Part shown: piece by piece, positions 34,746 through 42,387 of the stretch
How the letters are laid out: each line of letters begins with the position of its first letter
Position numbering within the stretch: the stretch's first letter is position 1
Origin: CAZKWG01 sp964615375
GTDB lineage: Bacteria; Myxococcota_A; UBA796; CAZKWG01
NCBI GenBank assembly: GCA_964615375.1
Contig: CAZTOW010000004.1
Location: 186,001-250,000 of the forward strand
Direction: 5' to 3'
Length of the DNA stretch: 64,000 nt
Notes under the pieces: model-generated
Told to the model about the DNA's origin: nothing
Seen by the model: the letters and a program-made list of their open reading frames with translations, nothing else
Databases searched by the model: none
Program-made: the position numbers and the translations under genes

Positions 34746-35527
34746 GCGGCCCGGATCTCGCCCTCGAGCTCCGCGGGCTCACCGTGCGCTATCGGGGCCC
34801 GCTGTGGGGTCCGCGCCCGGCCCCGGCGGTGGACGGCGTGGACCTGCAGCTCCGACGCGGGGAGACGCTGGCCCTGGTGGGCGAGAGCGGATCGGGGAAG
34901 ACCAGCCTGGCCCGAGCCTCCCTCGGGCTGCTCCCCGTGGAGCGCGGCGAGGTGCGCGTGCTGGGCGAGGACTGGCTCAGCCTCTCGCGCGAGGAGCGGC
35001 GTCGGCGACGGGGCCGGGCCCAGCTCCTGCTCCAGAGCGCGGACGCCAGCCTGAACCCCAACCTGCGCGTCGGCGAGCAGCTCCGGGAGTCCGCCCGCCT
35101 GCACCGCCCCGACCAGGATCCTGGGGTGGCGGCCCAGGAGGCTCTGGAGCGGGTGGGCCTCACCTCGCGCGAGCGCGCCTGGCCGCACGAGCTCTCCGGC
35201 GGTGAGAAGCGGCGGGTGGGGGTGGCGATGGCCCTGCTGCCCGATCCGACCCTCCTCATCGCCGATGAGCCCACCAGCGGGCTCGACGCCAGCCTGAAGG
35301 CCAGCCTGCTCGACCACATCACCGCGCGGCGGGCCGAGGGGCGCGCGCTCCTGCTCATCACCCACGATCTCCCCGCGGCGCTCTACGTCGCCGACCGGGT
35401 CGCCGTCATGCACGGCGGGCGGATCCTGGAGGAATTCGCGCCCGCGGACCTCTTGAAGGGCCCGCACCACCCCTATACGTGGTCTCTCATGGCCGCCTCC
35501 GCGCTGTCCACGCTGTTGGGATCATGA
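34742..35527 (+). CDS. ABC transporter ATPase, OppF-type
   Basis: 261 aa from GTG 34742, overlapping the previous stop. Walker A GESGSGKTS, signature LSGGEKRRV, Walker B LLIADEPTSGLD, switch His LITHDLPAAL. The end HHPYTWSLMAAS is the shared C-terminal motif of Opp/Dpp ATPases (HPYTxxLL). Completes an OppABCDF set. The stop overlaps the next ATG (ATGA). Confidence 0.93.
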   Translation: MSGPDLALELRGLTVRYRGPLWGPRPAPAVDGVDLQLRRGETLALVGESGSGKTSLARASLGLLPVERGEVRVLGEDWLSLSREERRRRRGRAQLLLQSADASLNPNLRVGEQLRESARLHRPDQDPGVAAQEALERVGLTSRERAWPHELSGGEKRRVGVAMALLPDPTLLIADEPTSGLDASLKASLLDHITARRAEGRALLLITHDLPAALYVADRVAVMHGGRILEEFAPADLLKGPHHPYTWSLMAASALSTLLGS

Positions 35528-36714
35528 TCGCGCTGCTCTTGCTGGGCGCGGCGCTGGCGGGCGATCCGGCGCAGGAGCTGGCGGGGCACAAGGACCAGGC
35601 CGCCTTCTTCGTGCGCCGGGGCTGGTGGCGGGACGCCGAGCTGGAGGTCGCCGCCGCCCTGGCCCTGCCCGGCGGCCCCCAGGACCCGGACCTGCTCTGG
35701 CTCGGGGCGCGGGTAGCCTACGAGAACGTGGACGTGGGGCTGGCCCTCAGCCGGGCGGAGGCGGCGCTGGCGCTGCTGCCCGAGGGGGACGCGCGCGATC
35801 TGGTGGACGCCTGGGCCGCGCGCATCCGGGACGGCTACGGCTTCGTGCGCGTGGACACCCCCCAGGCGGGCGTGGTCTCGCGCCTGCAGATCGAGCCCCA
35901 GACCGAGCTCTTCGACCCCGAGGACCAGCGCTTCGCCAGCCGGGCGGCGCTCTTCTGGCGCGATCTCACGCCCCTGCCCGCCACCCTCTCCCTGCCCGTG
36001 GGGCTCTGGCTGGTCAACGGCCAGCCCGTGCAGGTGCAGGCGGCGAGCACCAACGAGCTCAGCCTCCCCCTGCGGCTGGCCGGGCGCGGCGCCCTCTCCG
36101 CCCTGCAGGTCACCCGCCTGGAGGGGGCGCTGGGTGTGGGGGCCTGGGTGGGCGAGGACACGGCCAACCTCGGCCCCGGCCTGCGCGGCCAGCTCGCCCT
36201 GGTGCAGCCAGTGGGGCCCCTGCTGATCGGAATCACGGGAGAGCTGACGTTACAGCCATGGTACACCTCGGGCCACCAGGCCCGGCTGGGCCCGCTGGCT
36301 ACGGGTCTGGGCGGCAAGGTGGGCGGGGAGATCTTCCTCGGCGGCCCGCTGGCGCTCCGACCCTCGGCCACCCTGCGCTGGGTGCAGCTCCCGGGGCTGA
36401 CGTTGATGTGTGAGGACGGAGAGATCTGGAGCTGTAACGCCGATGGACCAGCGAGCGGCCCGGCTCATCAGGTCTACACGCAGGCCAGCGGGCTGGCGCC
36501 TGGGCTAGAGCTATTAGTTGAATACCGCGAGGCCGGGCGCACCACGGCCCTGGGGACGGGCGTGAAGCTGAGCGCGGAGCGGGTCTTCGGCCAGGTCCCG
36601 GAGCAGGGCGAGGCGAGCCTGGAGGACGGAGGGGCGCAGGGCTGGCGGAGCGATGGGGCGAGCTGGGTGGCGACAGGGCTGGGGATGATGGCGAGCGTGG
36701 GGGTGGCGTTTTGA
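35524..36714 (+). CDS. Exported, probably outer-membrane beta-barrel-like protein
   Basis: 396 aa from ATG 35524. Signal peptide IALLLLGAALAG; a helical, TPR-like stretch (about 15-110) precedes a beta domain and then alternating amphipathic strands with frequent Gly and aromatic ends (about 215-396; LVQPVGPLLIGITGEL, LALRPSATLRWVQLPG, WVATGLGMMASVGVAF ending in Phe as outer-membrane proteins do). Last gene of the pseudokinase/Opp operon; it may supply the outer-membrane arm of that system (inference). Contains family A site 4 and a TGTAACGTC half-site. Confidence 0.7.
   Translation: MIALLLLGAALAGDPAQELAGHKDQAAFFVRRGWWRDAELEVAAALALPGGPQDPDLLWLGARVAYENVDVGLALSRAEAALALLPEGDARDLVDAWAARIRDGYGFVRVDTPQAGVVSRLQIEPQTELFDPEDQRFASRAALFWRDLTPLPATLSLPVGLWLVNGQPVQVQAASTNELSLPLRLAGRGALSALQVTRLEGALGVGAWVGEDTANLGPGLRGQLALVQPVGPLLIGITGELTLQPWYTSGHQARLGPLATGLGGKVGGEIFLGGPLALRPSATLRWVQLPGLTLMCEDGEIWSCNADGPASGPAHQVYTQASGLAPGLELLVEYREAGRTTALGTGVKLSAERVFGQVPEQGEASLEDGGAQGWRSDGASWVATGLGMMASVGVAF
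36246..36254 (-). promoter_or_regulatory. TGTAACGTC half-site (family B word) within a gene
   Basis: GACGTTACA on the plus strand, encoding acg tta cag with a rare Leu codon in the outer-membrane-like gene. The same 9-mer recurs at 39363, 44105 and 51532. Only one half of the palindrome is present. Confidence 0.3.
36505..36517. promoter_or_regulatory. Intragenic AT-rich palindrome, family A site 4 (CTAGAGCTATTAG)
   Basis: Codons cta gag cta tta gtt gaa within an otherwise GC-ending gene. Preceded by TGGG as at site 3. The right half is weaker than in sites 2 and 3. Confidence 0.4.
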
Positions 36715-36755
36715 GCGCCGTGTAGGAGTTTCGCCGCTGACACGGGCCGACTCCG

Positions 36756-36959
36756 CTACGCGCCCCGGAGCCACAAGCTCCGTCCGCCCACCTCCAGGTC
36801 CACCCGCTGCAGAGAGCCCATGAACGCGATGTGCGGCACCGCCTCCAGCCAGCCCCGGTCGGCGTGCTCCGCGTCGCCTTCCGAGGCGTTGGAGGTGCCG
36901 CTTGTGACCGCGTGCGCTCCGTTGGCGAGGACCCGGCGCGCAGGATACATCCTGAGCAT
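36756..36959 (-). CDS. Small hypothetical protein, possibly a conserved fragment
   Basis: 67 aa from ATG 36959 (a second ATG at 36950 gives 64 aa). The sequence MYPARRVLANGAHAVT...GDAEHADRGWLEAVPH has balanced composition with Trp, His, Asp and Tyr, and nearly all third codon positions are G or C, unlike the plus-strand reading of the same DNA, which is Ser/Cys/Arg-rich. Head-to-head with the small gene at 36958, so one promoter region could not serve both; it may be a remnant. No family assigned. Confidence 0.4.
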   Translation of the reverse strand: MLRMYPARRVLANGAHAVTSGTSNASEGDAEHADRGWLEAVPHIAFMGSLQRVDLEVGGRSLWLRGA

Positions 36960-37209
36960 GTCCGCCGACGACACGCACCCCGACGCTCGCGCCGCCCGGA
37001 TCCGCTGGCTCAGGGGACGCTCGGAGGAGGAGCGTCTCCGAATGGCCATTCAGCTCTCCGAGGAGGTCCGCGAGCTGAGCCGCTGCGGCATCCGGTCGCG
37101 GCATGGGAACTACAGCCCGGAGCAGGTCGAGTGGGCGCTGCGCCGGCTGGTGCTCGGCGACGAGCTTTTCCGCGCCGCCTGGCCTCACGCGCCCCTGCTC
37201 GCGTCATGA
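36958..37209 (+). CDS. Small partner protein of the downstream nucleotidyltransferase
   Basis: 83 aa from ATG 36958. Helical and charged: RWLRGRSEEERLRMAIQLSEEVRELSRCGIRSRHGNYSPEQVEWALRRLVLGDELF. Small proteins of this look commonly precede DNA-polymerase-beta-type nucleotidyltransferases in two-gene modules. The stop overlaps the NTase ATG by 4 nt, so they are translationally coupled. It may serve as antitoxin or adaptor; this is inferred from arrangement only. Confidence 0.7.
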   Translation: MSADDTHPDARAARIRWLRGRSEEERLRMAIQLSEEVRELSRCGIRSRHGNYSPEQVEWALRRLVLGDELFRAAWPHAPLLAS

Positions 37210-37757
37210 GCCTGCCCGGTCTGCTCGCGCGGCTCGCCGCGACGCTGGAGGCGGCCGAGGTTCCATACATGCTCACAGGCTCGCTGGCCAGCACGCTGCA
37301 TGGGGAGCCCCGGAGCACTCAGGATGTGGACGTGGTCGTGGTGCTCACCGGCAGCTCGCTCGCCGCGCTGCTCCGCGCCCTGCCCGAAGACCAGTACTAC
37401 GTCAGCGAGGACGCCGCGCGCGAGGCCCTGCGACGACAGGGGCAGTTCAACGTCATCGACCTGGAGACCGGCTGGAAGGTGGACCTCATCCTGCGCAAAC
37501 GCCGGCCGTTCAGCGTGGCGGAGTTCGAGCGGCGGGAGACGCGGGAGCTGCTGGGGGTGCGTGTACCCGTCTGTACGGCGGAGGACAGCGTCCTGTCCAA
37601 GCTGGAGTGGGCGAAGTTGGGTGGGGGATCGGAGCGGCAGCTCCGCGATGTGCGGGGGGTGGTCGAGCGGCGGCGGGGGGAGCTGGATCTGGAGTACATC
37701 GAGCGCTGGGCGGAGGAGCTGGGTGAAGGGGGGGGTAGGGCGGGATCAGGGGGGTAG
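37206..37757 (+). CDS. AbiEii-like / MNT-type nucleotidyltransferase
   Basis: 183 aa. The fold motif is GSLASTLHG (about 24-32) followed by the Asp pair in TQDVDVVVVL, then KVDLILRKRR with the third acidic residue, and SKLEWAKLGGGSERQLRDV, as in nucleotidyltransferases related to AbiEii. Such proteins are toxins or house-keeping modifiers; the substrate is unknown. The 3' end runs into two copies of an 18-bp G-rich repeat (37730-37747, 37749-37766), and the stop codon falls in the second copy, so the C-terminal GGGRAGSGG is probably not conserved. Confidence 0.8.
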   Translation: MSLPGLLARLAATLEAAEVPYMLTGSLASTLHGEPRSTQDVDVVVVLTGSSLAALLRALPEDQYYVSEDAAREALRRQGQFNVIDLETGWKVDLILRKRRPFSVAEFERRETRELLGVRVPVCTAEDSVLSKLEWAKLGGGSERQLRDVRGVVERRRGELDLEYIERWAEELGEGGGRAGSGG

Positions 37758-37776
37758 GGCGGGATCGGAGGTCGTC

Positions 37777-37835
37777 GGGGAGCCATCACAGGCGGGGCGC
37801 GTTAGAAAAACGCGCTTTGCGCTTGATGGCTCCCC
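37777..37835. terminator. Bidirectional terminator-like nested hairpin
   Basis: Perfect 12-bp arms GGGGAGCCATCA (37777-37788) and TGATGGCTCCCC (37824-37835) enclose a second hairpin GCGCGTT-AGAAA-AACGCGC (37797-37815). It lies between the convergent NTase and EF-hand genes, so it could end transcription in both directions. No long T-run. Confidence 0.65.
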
Positions 37836-37844
37836 TGCCGCGCC

Positions 37845-38609
37845 TCACCCCTCCGGCGGCGGCTCCACCATCGGCTCGCCGCTGCGGATCTTCGCCCGCA
37901 GCGCATCCCGGAGCGTCGCCAGCTCCGTGTCGTTCAGCAGGCCGTCGCTGTCGGCGTCGTAGCTCTCCATGCCGGGCGGCACCTCGCGGGAGCCGGGCTC
38001 GGGGGGGCCGGGGGGCGGGCCGAGCTCGCCGCGCTCCTCGGCCATGCGCTCCTCCATCTCGGCGTGGGCGGCGTCGCGCTCCGCGGAGAGCGTAGACTCG
38101 GCGGTGGCGAGCTCTTCGTCGGAGAGGGCGCCGTCGCCGTCGGCGTCGAACTCGGCGAGCACCATGGCGTGCAGGGCCTCGCAGCGGGCGGTGAAGTCCT
38201 CGTAGAGCGGCGCCTTCTCCGCGTCGGACAGGCTGCCGTCCTCGCCGGTGTCGTAGATGAGGCCGAGCATGGCCATGCGCATGCGCGCGCTGCGCTCTTC
38301 CATGTCGTCGCGGCCGGCGTGGGCGTCCTGGCAGTCGCCCTGCTCCTCGGACGAGAGACCGCCGTCCTGGTCGCGGTCGTAGCCCTCACGGATGCCGGTG
38401 AAGGTCCACTCGGCGTCGCACTCGCGGAAGAGGGGCGGCTGGTCAGGGTCCTCGGTGGGGCTGAGCGCGCCGAGGGCCGCGCGCGAGGCCAGGGCCTCCT
38501 CCGCTCCACTGGTGGTGGAGAGGAGCATCTCCTGCTCGGCGGTGAGCGTGTCGCCGAGGCTGGAGCAGGCAGAGAGGGCGAGGAAGATGAAGAGAGGGGA
38601 CGAACGCAT
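37845..38609 (-). CDS. EF-hand calcium-binding lipoprotein
   Basis: 254 aa from ATG 38609. Lipobox LSAC at about residue 15. Four EF-hand loops are visible: DRDQDGGLSSEE, DTGEDGSLSDAE, DADGDGALSDEE and DADSDGLLNDTE; the second lacks one acidic ligand. Between them are acidic helices with Cys residues (ECDAEW, GDCQDA, ARCEAL). A proline/glycine linker precedes the last hand. Likely a calcium-dependent envelope protein. Monocistronic, bounded by the terminator-like hairpin. Confidence 0.88.
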   Translation of the reverse strand: MRSSPLFIFLALSACSSLGDTLTAEQEMLLSTTSGAEEALASRAALGALSPTEDPDQPPLFRECDAEWTFTGIREGYDRDQDGGLSSEEQGDCQDAHAGRDDMEERSARMRMAMLGLIYDTGEDGSLSDAEKAPLYEDFTARCEALHAMVLAEFDADGDGALSDEELATAESTLSAERDAAHAEMEERMAEERGELGPPPGPPEPGSREVPPGMESYDADSDGLLNDTELATLRDALRAKIRSGEPMVEPPPEG

Positions 38610-38692
38610 GTGAGGTCTCCTGTGCAGGTTGATCGGCATGCTCGCGATCCTGCACCCTGGCAAACGTCCGTCCCCTCCAGACCTGGACTGGA

Positions 38693-39913
38693 TCAGGAGC
38701 CTTTTTTCCCGAGATCGAAGGTGCTGCCGACGACCAGCGAGATCCAGGGCTGGATCCCGCCGTCCAGGCCGCGCGAGGCCTGGGTGCCGAGGTCGAGACG
38801 CACGCGATCGGCCTCCTCCCCGCCCCAGGAGAGCCCGACCTTGGCCCCGGTCATGGGCACCAGGGCGAGCTCCGATGAGCTGAGCTCGGGCGGAAGCGGA
38901 CGGTCAGGATCGGGCTCGACCTCAGGCTCCCGCGAGGGCAGCACGAGGCGGGCGGTGGCGGTCCAGGCGGGCTCGACGCGGAGGCGCCCGCGCCCGAAGG
39001 TGTAGCCGAGCTCCGCGCCCAGGCCCAGCGACCAGCGCCCCACCGGCGCCGCCGAGATGAGGGTGACGTCCGTCTGCCCGCCCAGGGTCAGCCCGCGGCC
39101 CTCCTCGCCGAAGCGTCGCAGGCTGGCCGAGCCGGTCATGCCGCCCGCGGCGCCGGGGAGGATCAGGGCGCCCGCGCCCACGCTGCCCTGCAGGCGACGG
39201 CGCGCGGGGGCCTCCAGGATGGCGACCGGATCGGGCTCCTGCTCCTCCTGCGGGGAGGGCTCGCGGCGGGGGCGCTCGGCGGCGGCGCTGGCCTCGGGCG
39301 TGGGGGCCTCCGGGGCGCGCCGGGCGGGGAGCATCTCGTCGATGGCCGCGAGATCTTCCTCTTGTAACGTCTGTGACAGCTCGTGTGCCAGCGCGGGCTC
39401 CGGGCAGGCGACGCCCACCGCACCCTCGGGCGGGAGGGACTCGGGAGGGGCCGCGGCCGTGAGCTCGCCCAGAGGCGCCTCGGCGCCCCCGCGAGCGGAG
39501 CTCCCCGACGACCGGGCGACCGCGACCGGAGCCCTGCTCACCCGCGCTGATCCGGCCGGCGCGGGGCTCTCCAGCACGGGAGCCTCGGGCGGGGGCGGCG
39601 CCTCCACGGGCGTGAGCGCGCTCGGGAGCGCCGCGCTCAGGGCCTCGGGCGCCCGTGCGGGCTCACCCTCGCCGTCGCGCACCAGCAGCCCGGCCAGGAA
39701 GCCGCCGCCGATGGCCACGGTCAGGACCGCCGCCAGCTTCCAGCCCGCCAGCCCGGCCGGGGCCGGGGCCAGCAGGGCCGCCCGCCCCAGGATCTCCGCC
39801 GGGCTCGCCTCAGGCTTCGCCAGCTCGGGCGTGCCCAGCGCGCCCAGCATCGCGTCCAGCTCCTCGTCGCGCTCGGGCCAGCCGCCCGGCCCGCTCCCGT
39901 TGGATCGGGTCAT
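38693..39913 (-). CDS. Membrane protein with anti-sigma-like N-terminus and beta-barrel-like C-terminus
   Basis: 406 aa. The N-terminal ~50 residues are acidic/helical and lie before a transmembrane helix (about 52-75), the layout of an anti-sigma factor but without a zinc motif. A long Pro/Ala/Glu linker follows. The C-terminal ~170 residues are amphipathic beta strands with alternating Gly and Leu (GSVGAGALILPGAAGG, LGLGAELGYTFGRGRLRVEPAW, ISLVVGSTFDLG). Overlaps the ECF sigma gene by 4 nt, so it is the likely regulator of that sigma factor. Contains family B site 2. Confidence 0.65.
   Translation of the reverse strand: MTRSNGSGPGGWPERDEELDAMLGALGTPELAKPEASPAEILGRAALLAPAPAGLAGWKLAAVLTVAIGGGFLAGLLVRDGEGEPARAPEALSAALPSALTPVEAPPPPEAPVLESPAPAGSARVSRAPVAVARSSGSSARGGAEAPLGELTAAAPPESLPPEGAVGVACPEPALAHELSQTLQEEDLAAIDEMLPARRAPEAPTPEASAAAERPRREPSPQEEQEPDPVAILEAPARRRLQGSVGAGALILPGAAGGMTGSASLRRFGEEGRGLTLGGQTDVTLISAAPVGRWSLGLGAELGYTFGRGRLRVEPAWTATARLVLPSREPEVEPDPDRPLPPELSSSELALVPMTGAKVGLSWGGEEADRVRLDLGTQASRGLDGGIQPWISLVVGSTFDLGKKGS
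39363..39378. promoter_or_regulatory. Intragenic palindrome, family B site 2 (TGTAACGTCTGTGACA)
   Basis: Near-perfect inverted repeat inside the 38693-39913 gene, preceded by GAGATCTTC exactly as at the site in the P450 gene (51519). It encodes TLQ with rare codons acg tta caa. Confidence 0.45.
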
Positions 39914-40482
39914 CGCGCCTCCTTCCGCCGGGCCGCCGGCGCCTCGAGCAGCTCGCGCAGCTTCTTGCGCGCGTACGAGAGCTGAGAGTGTATCTGATCT
40001 TCGCGCACCCCCAGCGTGCTGGCGCACTCGGCCGCGCTGAGCCCGTGGACCACGCGCAGCAGCAGCACCTCGCGGTGCTCCGTGGGAAGCGCGGCCATGG
40101 CCTGCTCCAGGCGGGCGGCCTGCTCTCCCATCAGGGCGCTGGCCTCCGGCGAGGGCGGCACGCTCCAGCTTGCGCTCATGTCCAGCACGCCCGGCTGCGC
40201 CCGGCGCTCGGTGGCGCGGCGGCGCAGGATGTCCAGGCAGAGGCGGTGGGCGATGGTGAAGAGCCAGCTCCGCACCGTGCCGCGATCTTCCCAGGTCCCC
40301 CGGGCCACGGCCACGCGCAGGAAGGTCTCGGCGTAGACCTCCTCGGCCTGCTCCGGGCTGTGGAGCATGCGCAGGGCGTAGCCCTTGATGCTGGGGCCGT
40401 GGCGGCGCACCAGCTCTTCGAAAGCGGACTCCCGCCCTCGGGAGAAGAGCGCCAGGAGCTGAGGATCGGAGAGCGGTTCCAT
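39910..40482 (-). CDS. ECF-type RNA polymerase sigma factor
   Basis: 190 aa from ATG 40482. Region 2: HGPSIKGYALRMLHSPEQAEEVYAETFLRV and RSWLFTIAHRLCLDILRRR. Region 4: ALPTEHREVLLLRVVHGLSAAECASTLGVREDQIHSQLSYARKKLRE. The start is not backed by a strong ribosome-binding site, and the frame continues upstream, but homology begins here. It is followed by, and overlaps, the membrane regulator gene. Divergent from the SRPBCC gene over 160 nt. Confidence 0.9.
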   Translation of the reverse strand: MEPLSDPQLLALFSRGRESAFEELVRRHGPSIKGYALRMLHSPEQAEEVYAETFLRVAVARGTWEDRGTVRSWLFTIAHRLCLDILRRRATERRAQPGVLDMSASWSVPPSPEASALMGEQAARLEQAMAALPTEHREVLLLRVVHGLSAAECASTLGVREDQIHSQLSYARKKLRELLEAPAARRKEAR

Positions 40483-40642
40483 GGGGGGCCCGTGTGATGA
40501 CTGCGATAACGTCCCGCCCTTCAATTCCTGGAAGACCTTTTTCGAGCTGAGCGACCTCTCCGCCCGGGGCGATGTCACAACTCGCTGTAACAGGTGGTTT
40601 CAAGCGGACCGCCGCGTGAGGATGGGCCTGGAGGTTCCCCCC

Positions 40643-41290
40643 ATGAAGAAGATCCTGAAGCTCGCCCTCGCCCTGGTCGCGGTCGGCGCCGTCGGCGTCG
40701 TCGCGGTCGCGTCCACCCAGCCCGACACCTTCCACGTCGAGCGCAGCGTCGCCGTGGCCGCCGCGCCCGCCGACGCCTTCCCCTACGTCAACGACTTCAC
40801 GAAGTGGGTCACCTGGAACCCCTGGCAGAACCTCGATCCCAACCAGGTGACCGAGACCAGCGACCCGCCCGCGGGCAAGGGCGCCTGGACCTCCTGGAAG
40901 GGCAACCAGGACGTCGGCGCGGGCAAGATGACCATCGCCGAGAGTGTGCCGGACCAGAAGGTCGTCCACGACATGCACTTCCTCGAGCCGATGGAGGATC
41001 ACGCCACCGTGACGTTCACGCTCAGCCCGGACGGCGAGCAGACGCAGGTGACCTGGGCCATGGACGGCGAGATGAACCTCATGGGCAAGGTCATGTGCCT
41101 GTTCATGGGCGATATGGAGGCGATGATCGCCCCGAACTTCGAGCAGGGCCTGGCCACGCTGAAGCCGCTGGTGGAGGCGGACGCCGCGAACCGGATCGCC
41201 GCGGAGAAGGCGGCGGAGGAGGCCGCGCAGGCGGCGGCCCAGGCCGCGGCGGAGGCCCCCGAGGGGGCGGCGACCACCACGGCCCAGTGA
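40643..41290 (+). CDS. Membrane-anchored SRPBCC (START/polyketide-cyclase-like) protein
   Basis: 215 aa from ATG 40643, with GGAGG about 9 nt upstream. An N-terminal hydrophobic helix (about 5-25) anchors or exports it. The rest is a helix-grip fold: VERSVAVAAAPADAFPYVNDFTKWVTWNPWQNLDP is the typical SRPBCC opening, then VTFTLSPDGEQTQVTWAMDGEMN and a long final helix (GLATLKPLVEADAANRIAAEKAAEEAAQ). Probably binds a hydrophobic ligand. An Ala-rich tail ends the chain. Confidence 0.88.
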   Translation: MKKILKLALALVAVGAVGVVAVASTQPDTFHVERSVAVAAAPADAFPYVNDFTKWVTWNPWQNLDPNQVTETSDPPAGKGAWTSWKGNQDVGAGKMTIAESVPDQKVVHDMHFLEPMEDHATVTFTLSPDGEQTQVTWAMDGEMNLMGKVMCLFMGDMEAMIAPNFEQGLATLKPLVEADAANRIAAEKAAEEAAQAAAQAAAEAPEGAATTTAQ

Positions 41291-41331
41291 TGATCTGACC
41301 GGGCGGCGTGTTTCGGGGATAAGGATCACCC

Positions 41332-42387
41332 ATGCTCCTCCTCCTCTTCGCCGCCGCCCTGGCCGGGGCTCGCCCGCTCAGCCCGCTCTACGAGGCGAAC
41401 TGCCAGGCCCCCCAGTGGAGCCCCGATGGCTCGAAGCTGGCCTGGGAGGTCAATGATCACGAGAAACGGACGATCACGCTCTACGTCCACACCCCGGGCC
41501 AGCCCCAGCCCAGGAAGGTGATCGTGCCGCGCTCGTCCAGCACCTCGCTGACGGGCGGCTTCACGACGAGCTCGGGCGGGGAGAGCGTGACCCACGAGCT
41601 CTCCTGGGCGCCGAACGCGCCGGGGCGCTTCGTCTACAGCGCGTCCACCGGGGCGCGCGACTACGACCTCTTCCTGGACTCGGGGACCCCGGTCGCCCAG
41701 AGCCCGGCGGTGGACGGAGGGGCGGCCTGGTCGCCGGACGGGCGCTGGATCGTGTTCAGCAGCAGCCGCACGGGCCAGGGCGACCTCTACCTGCTCGACG
41801 CCGCCAGCCTGAGCGGTCAGCCCCGCCTGCTGGCGAGCTCGCCGGACGCCTCGGAGCTCTACGCCGCCTGGTCCCCCGACAGCAAGGCCGTCGCCTACGT
41901 GAGCCACACGGACAACGGCGACCAGATCATGGTCATCCAGGAGCTGGCGACGCCCCGACCGCGGGCGCTGACCGACTGGTCGCACACGCAGACCCGGCCG
42001 CGCTTCAGCCCCGACGGCCAGCGCGTGGCGTTCTACTCGAACCACGACAAGCCCGATCGCTTCGACCTCTGGGTGGCCCCGCTCTCGGGCGGCGCGCCGC
42101 GCCTGGTCGCCCAGGGGGTGGTGCTGAACGCGCGGGGGCCGACCTGGACCCCCGACGGGCGGCTGATCTACGTGTCGGACGACGACAACCGGCTGGATCC
42201 GGTGATGATCGCCACCCTGGGCGACAACGTGGCGCTGAAGACGCTGGCCACCGCCACCCTGGGCAACGGCGACCTGGACGTGGCCCGCGGCACCGACGGG
42301 AAGACCTGGCTGGCCATCGCCGCGCAGGGGCGGGAGGGTGACCTGACGCGGACCTACAAGCGAATCTACGTGATGGAGCTCCCCTGA
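41332..42387 (+). CDS. TolB-like beta-propeller protein
   Basis: 351 aa. Short signal peptide (LLLLFAAALAGA). At least five PD40/WD40-like blades with the motif W-S-P-D-G (QWSPDGSKLAW, AWSPDGRWIVFSS, AWSPDSKAVAYVS, RFSPDGQRVAFYS, TWTPDGRLIYVS). It resembles the propeller of TolB but lacks the TolB N-terminal domain. Probably a periplasmic protein-interaction platform. Its stop overlaps the proposed CTG start of the next gene. Confidence 0.88.
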   Translation: MLLLLFAAALAGARPLSPLYEANCQAPQWSPDGSKLAWEVNDHEKRTITLYVHTPGQPQPRKVIVPRSSSTSLTGGFTTSSGGESVTHELSWAPNAPGRFVYSASTGARDYDLFLDSGTPVAQSPAVDGGAAWSPDGRWIVFSSSRTGQGDLYLLDAASLSGQPRLLASSPDASELYAAWSPDSKAVAYVSHTDNGDQIMVIQELATPRPRALTDWSHTQTRPRFSPDGQRVAFYSNHDKPDRFDLWVAPLSGGAPRLVAQGVVLNARGPTWTPDGRLIYVSDDDNRLDPVMIATLGDNVALKTLATATLGNGDLDVARGTDGKTWLAIAAQGREGDLTRTYKRIYVMELP

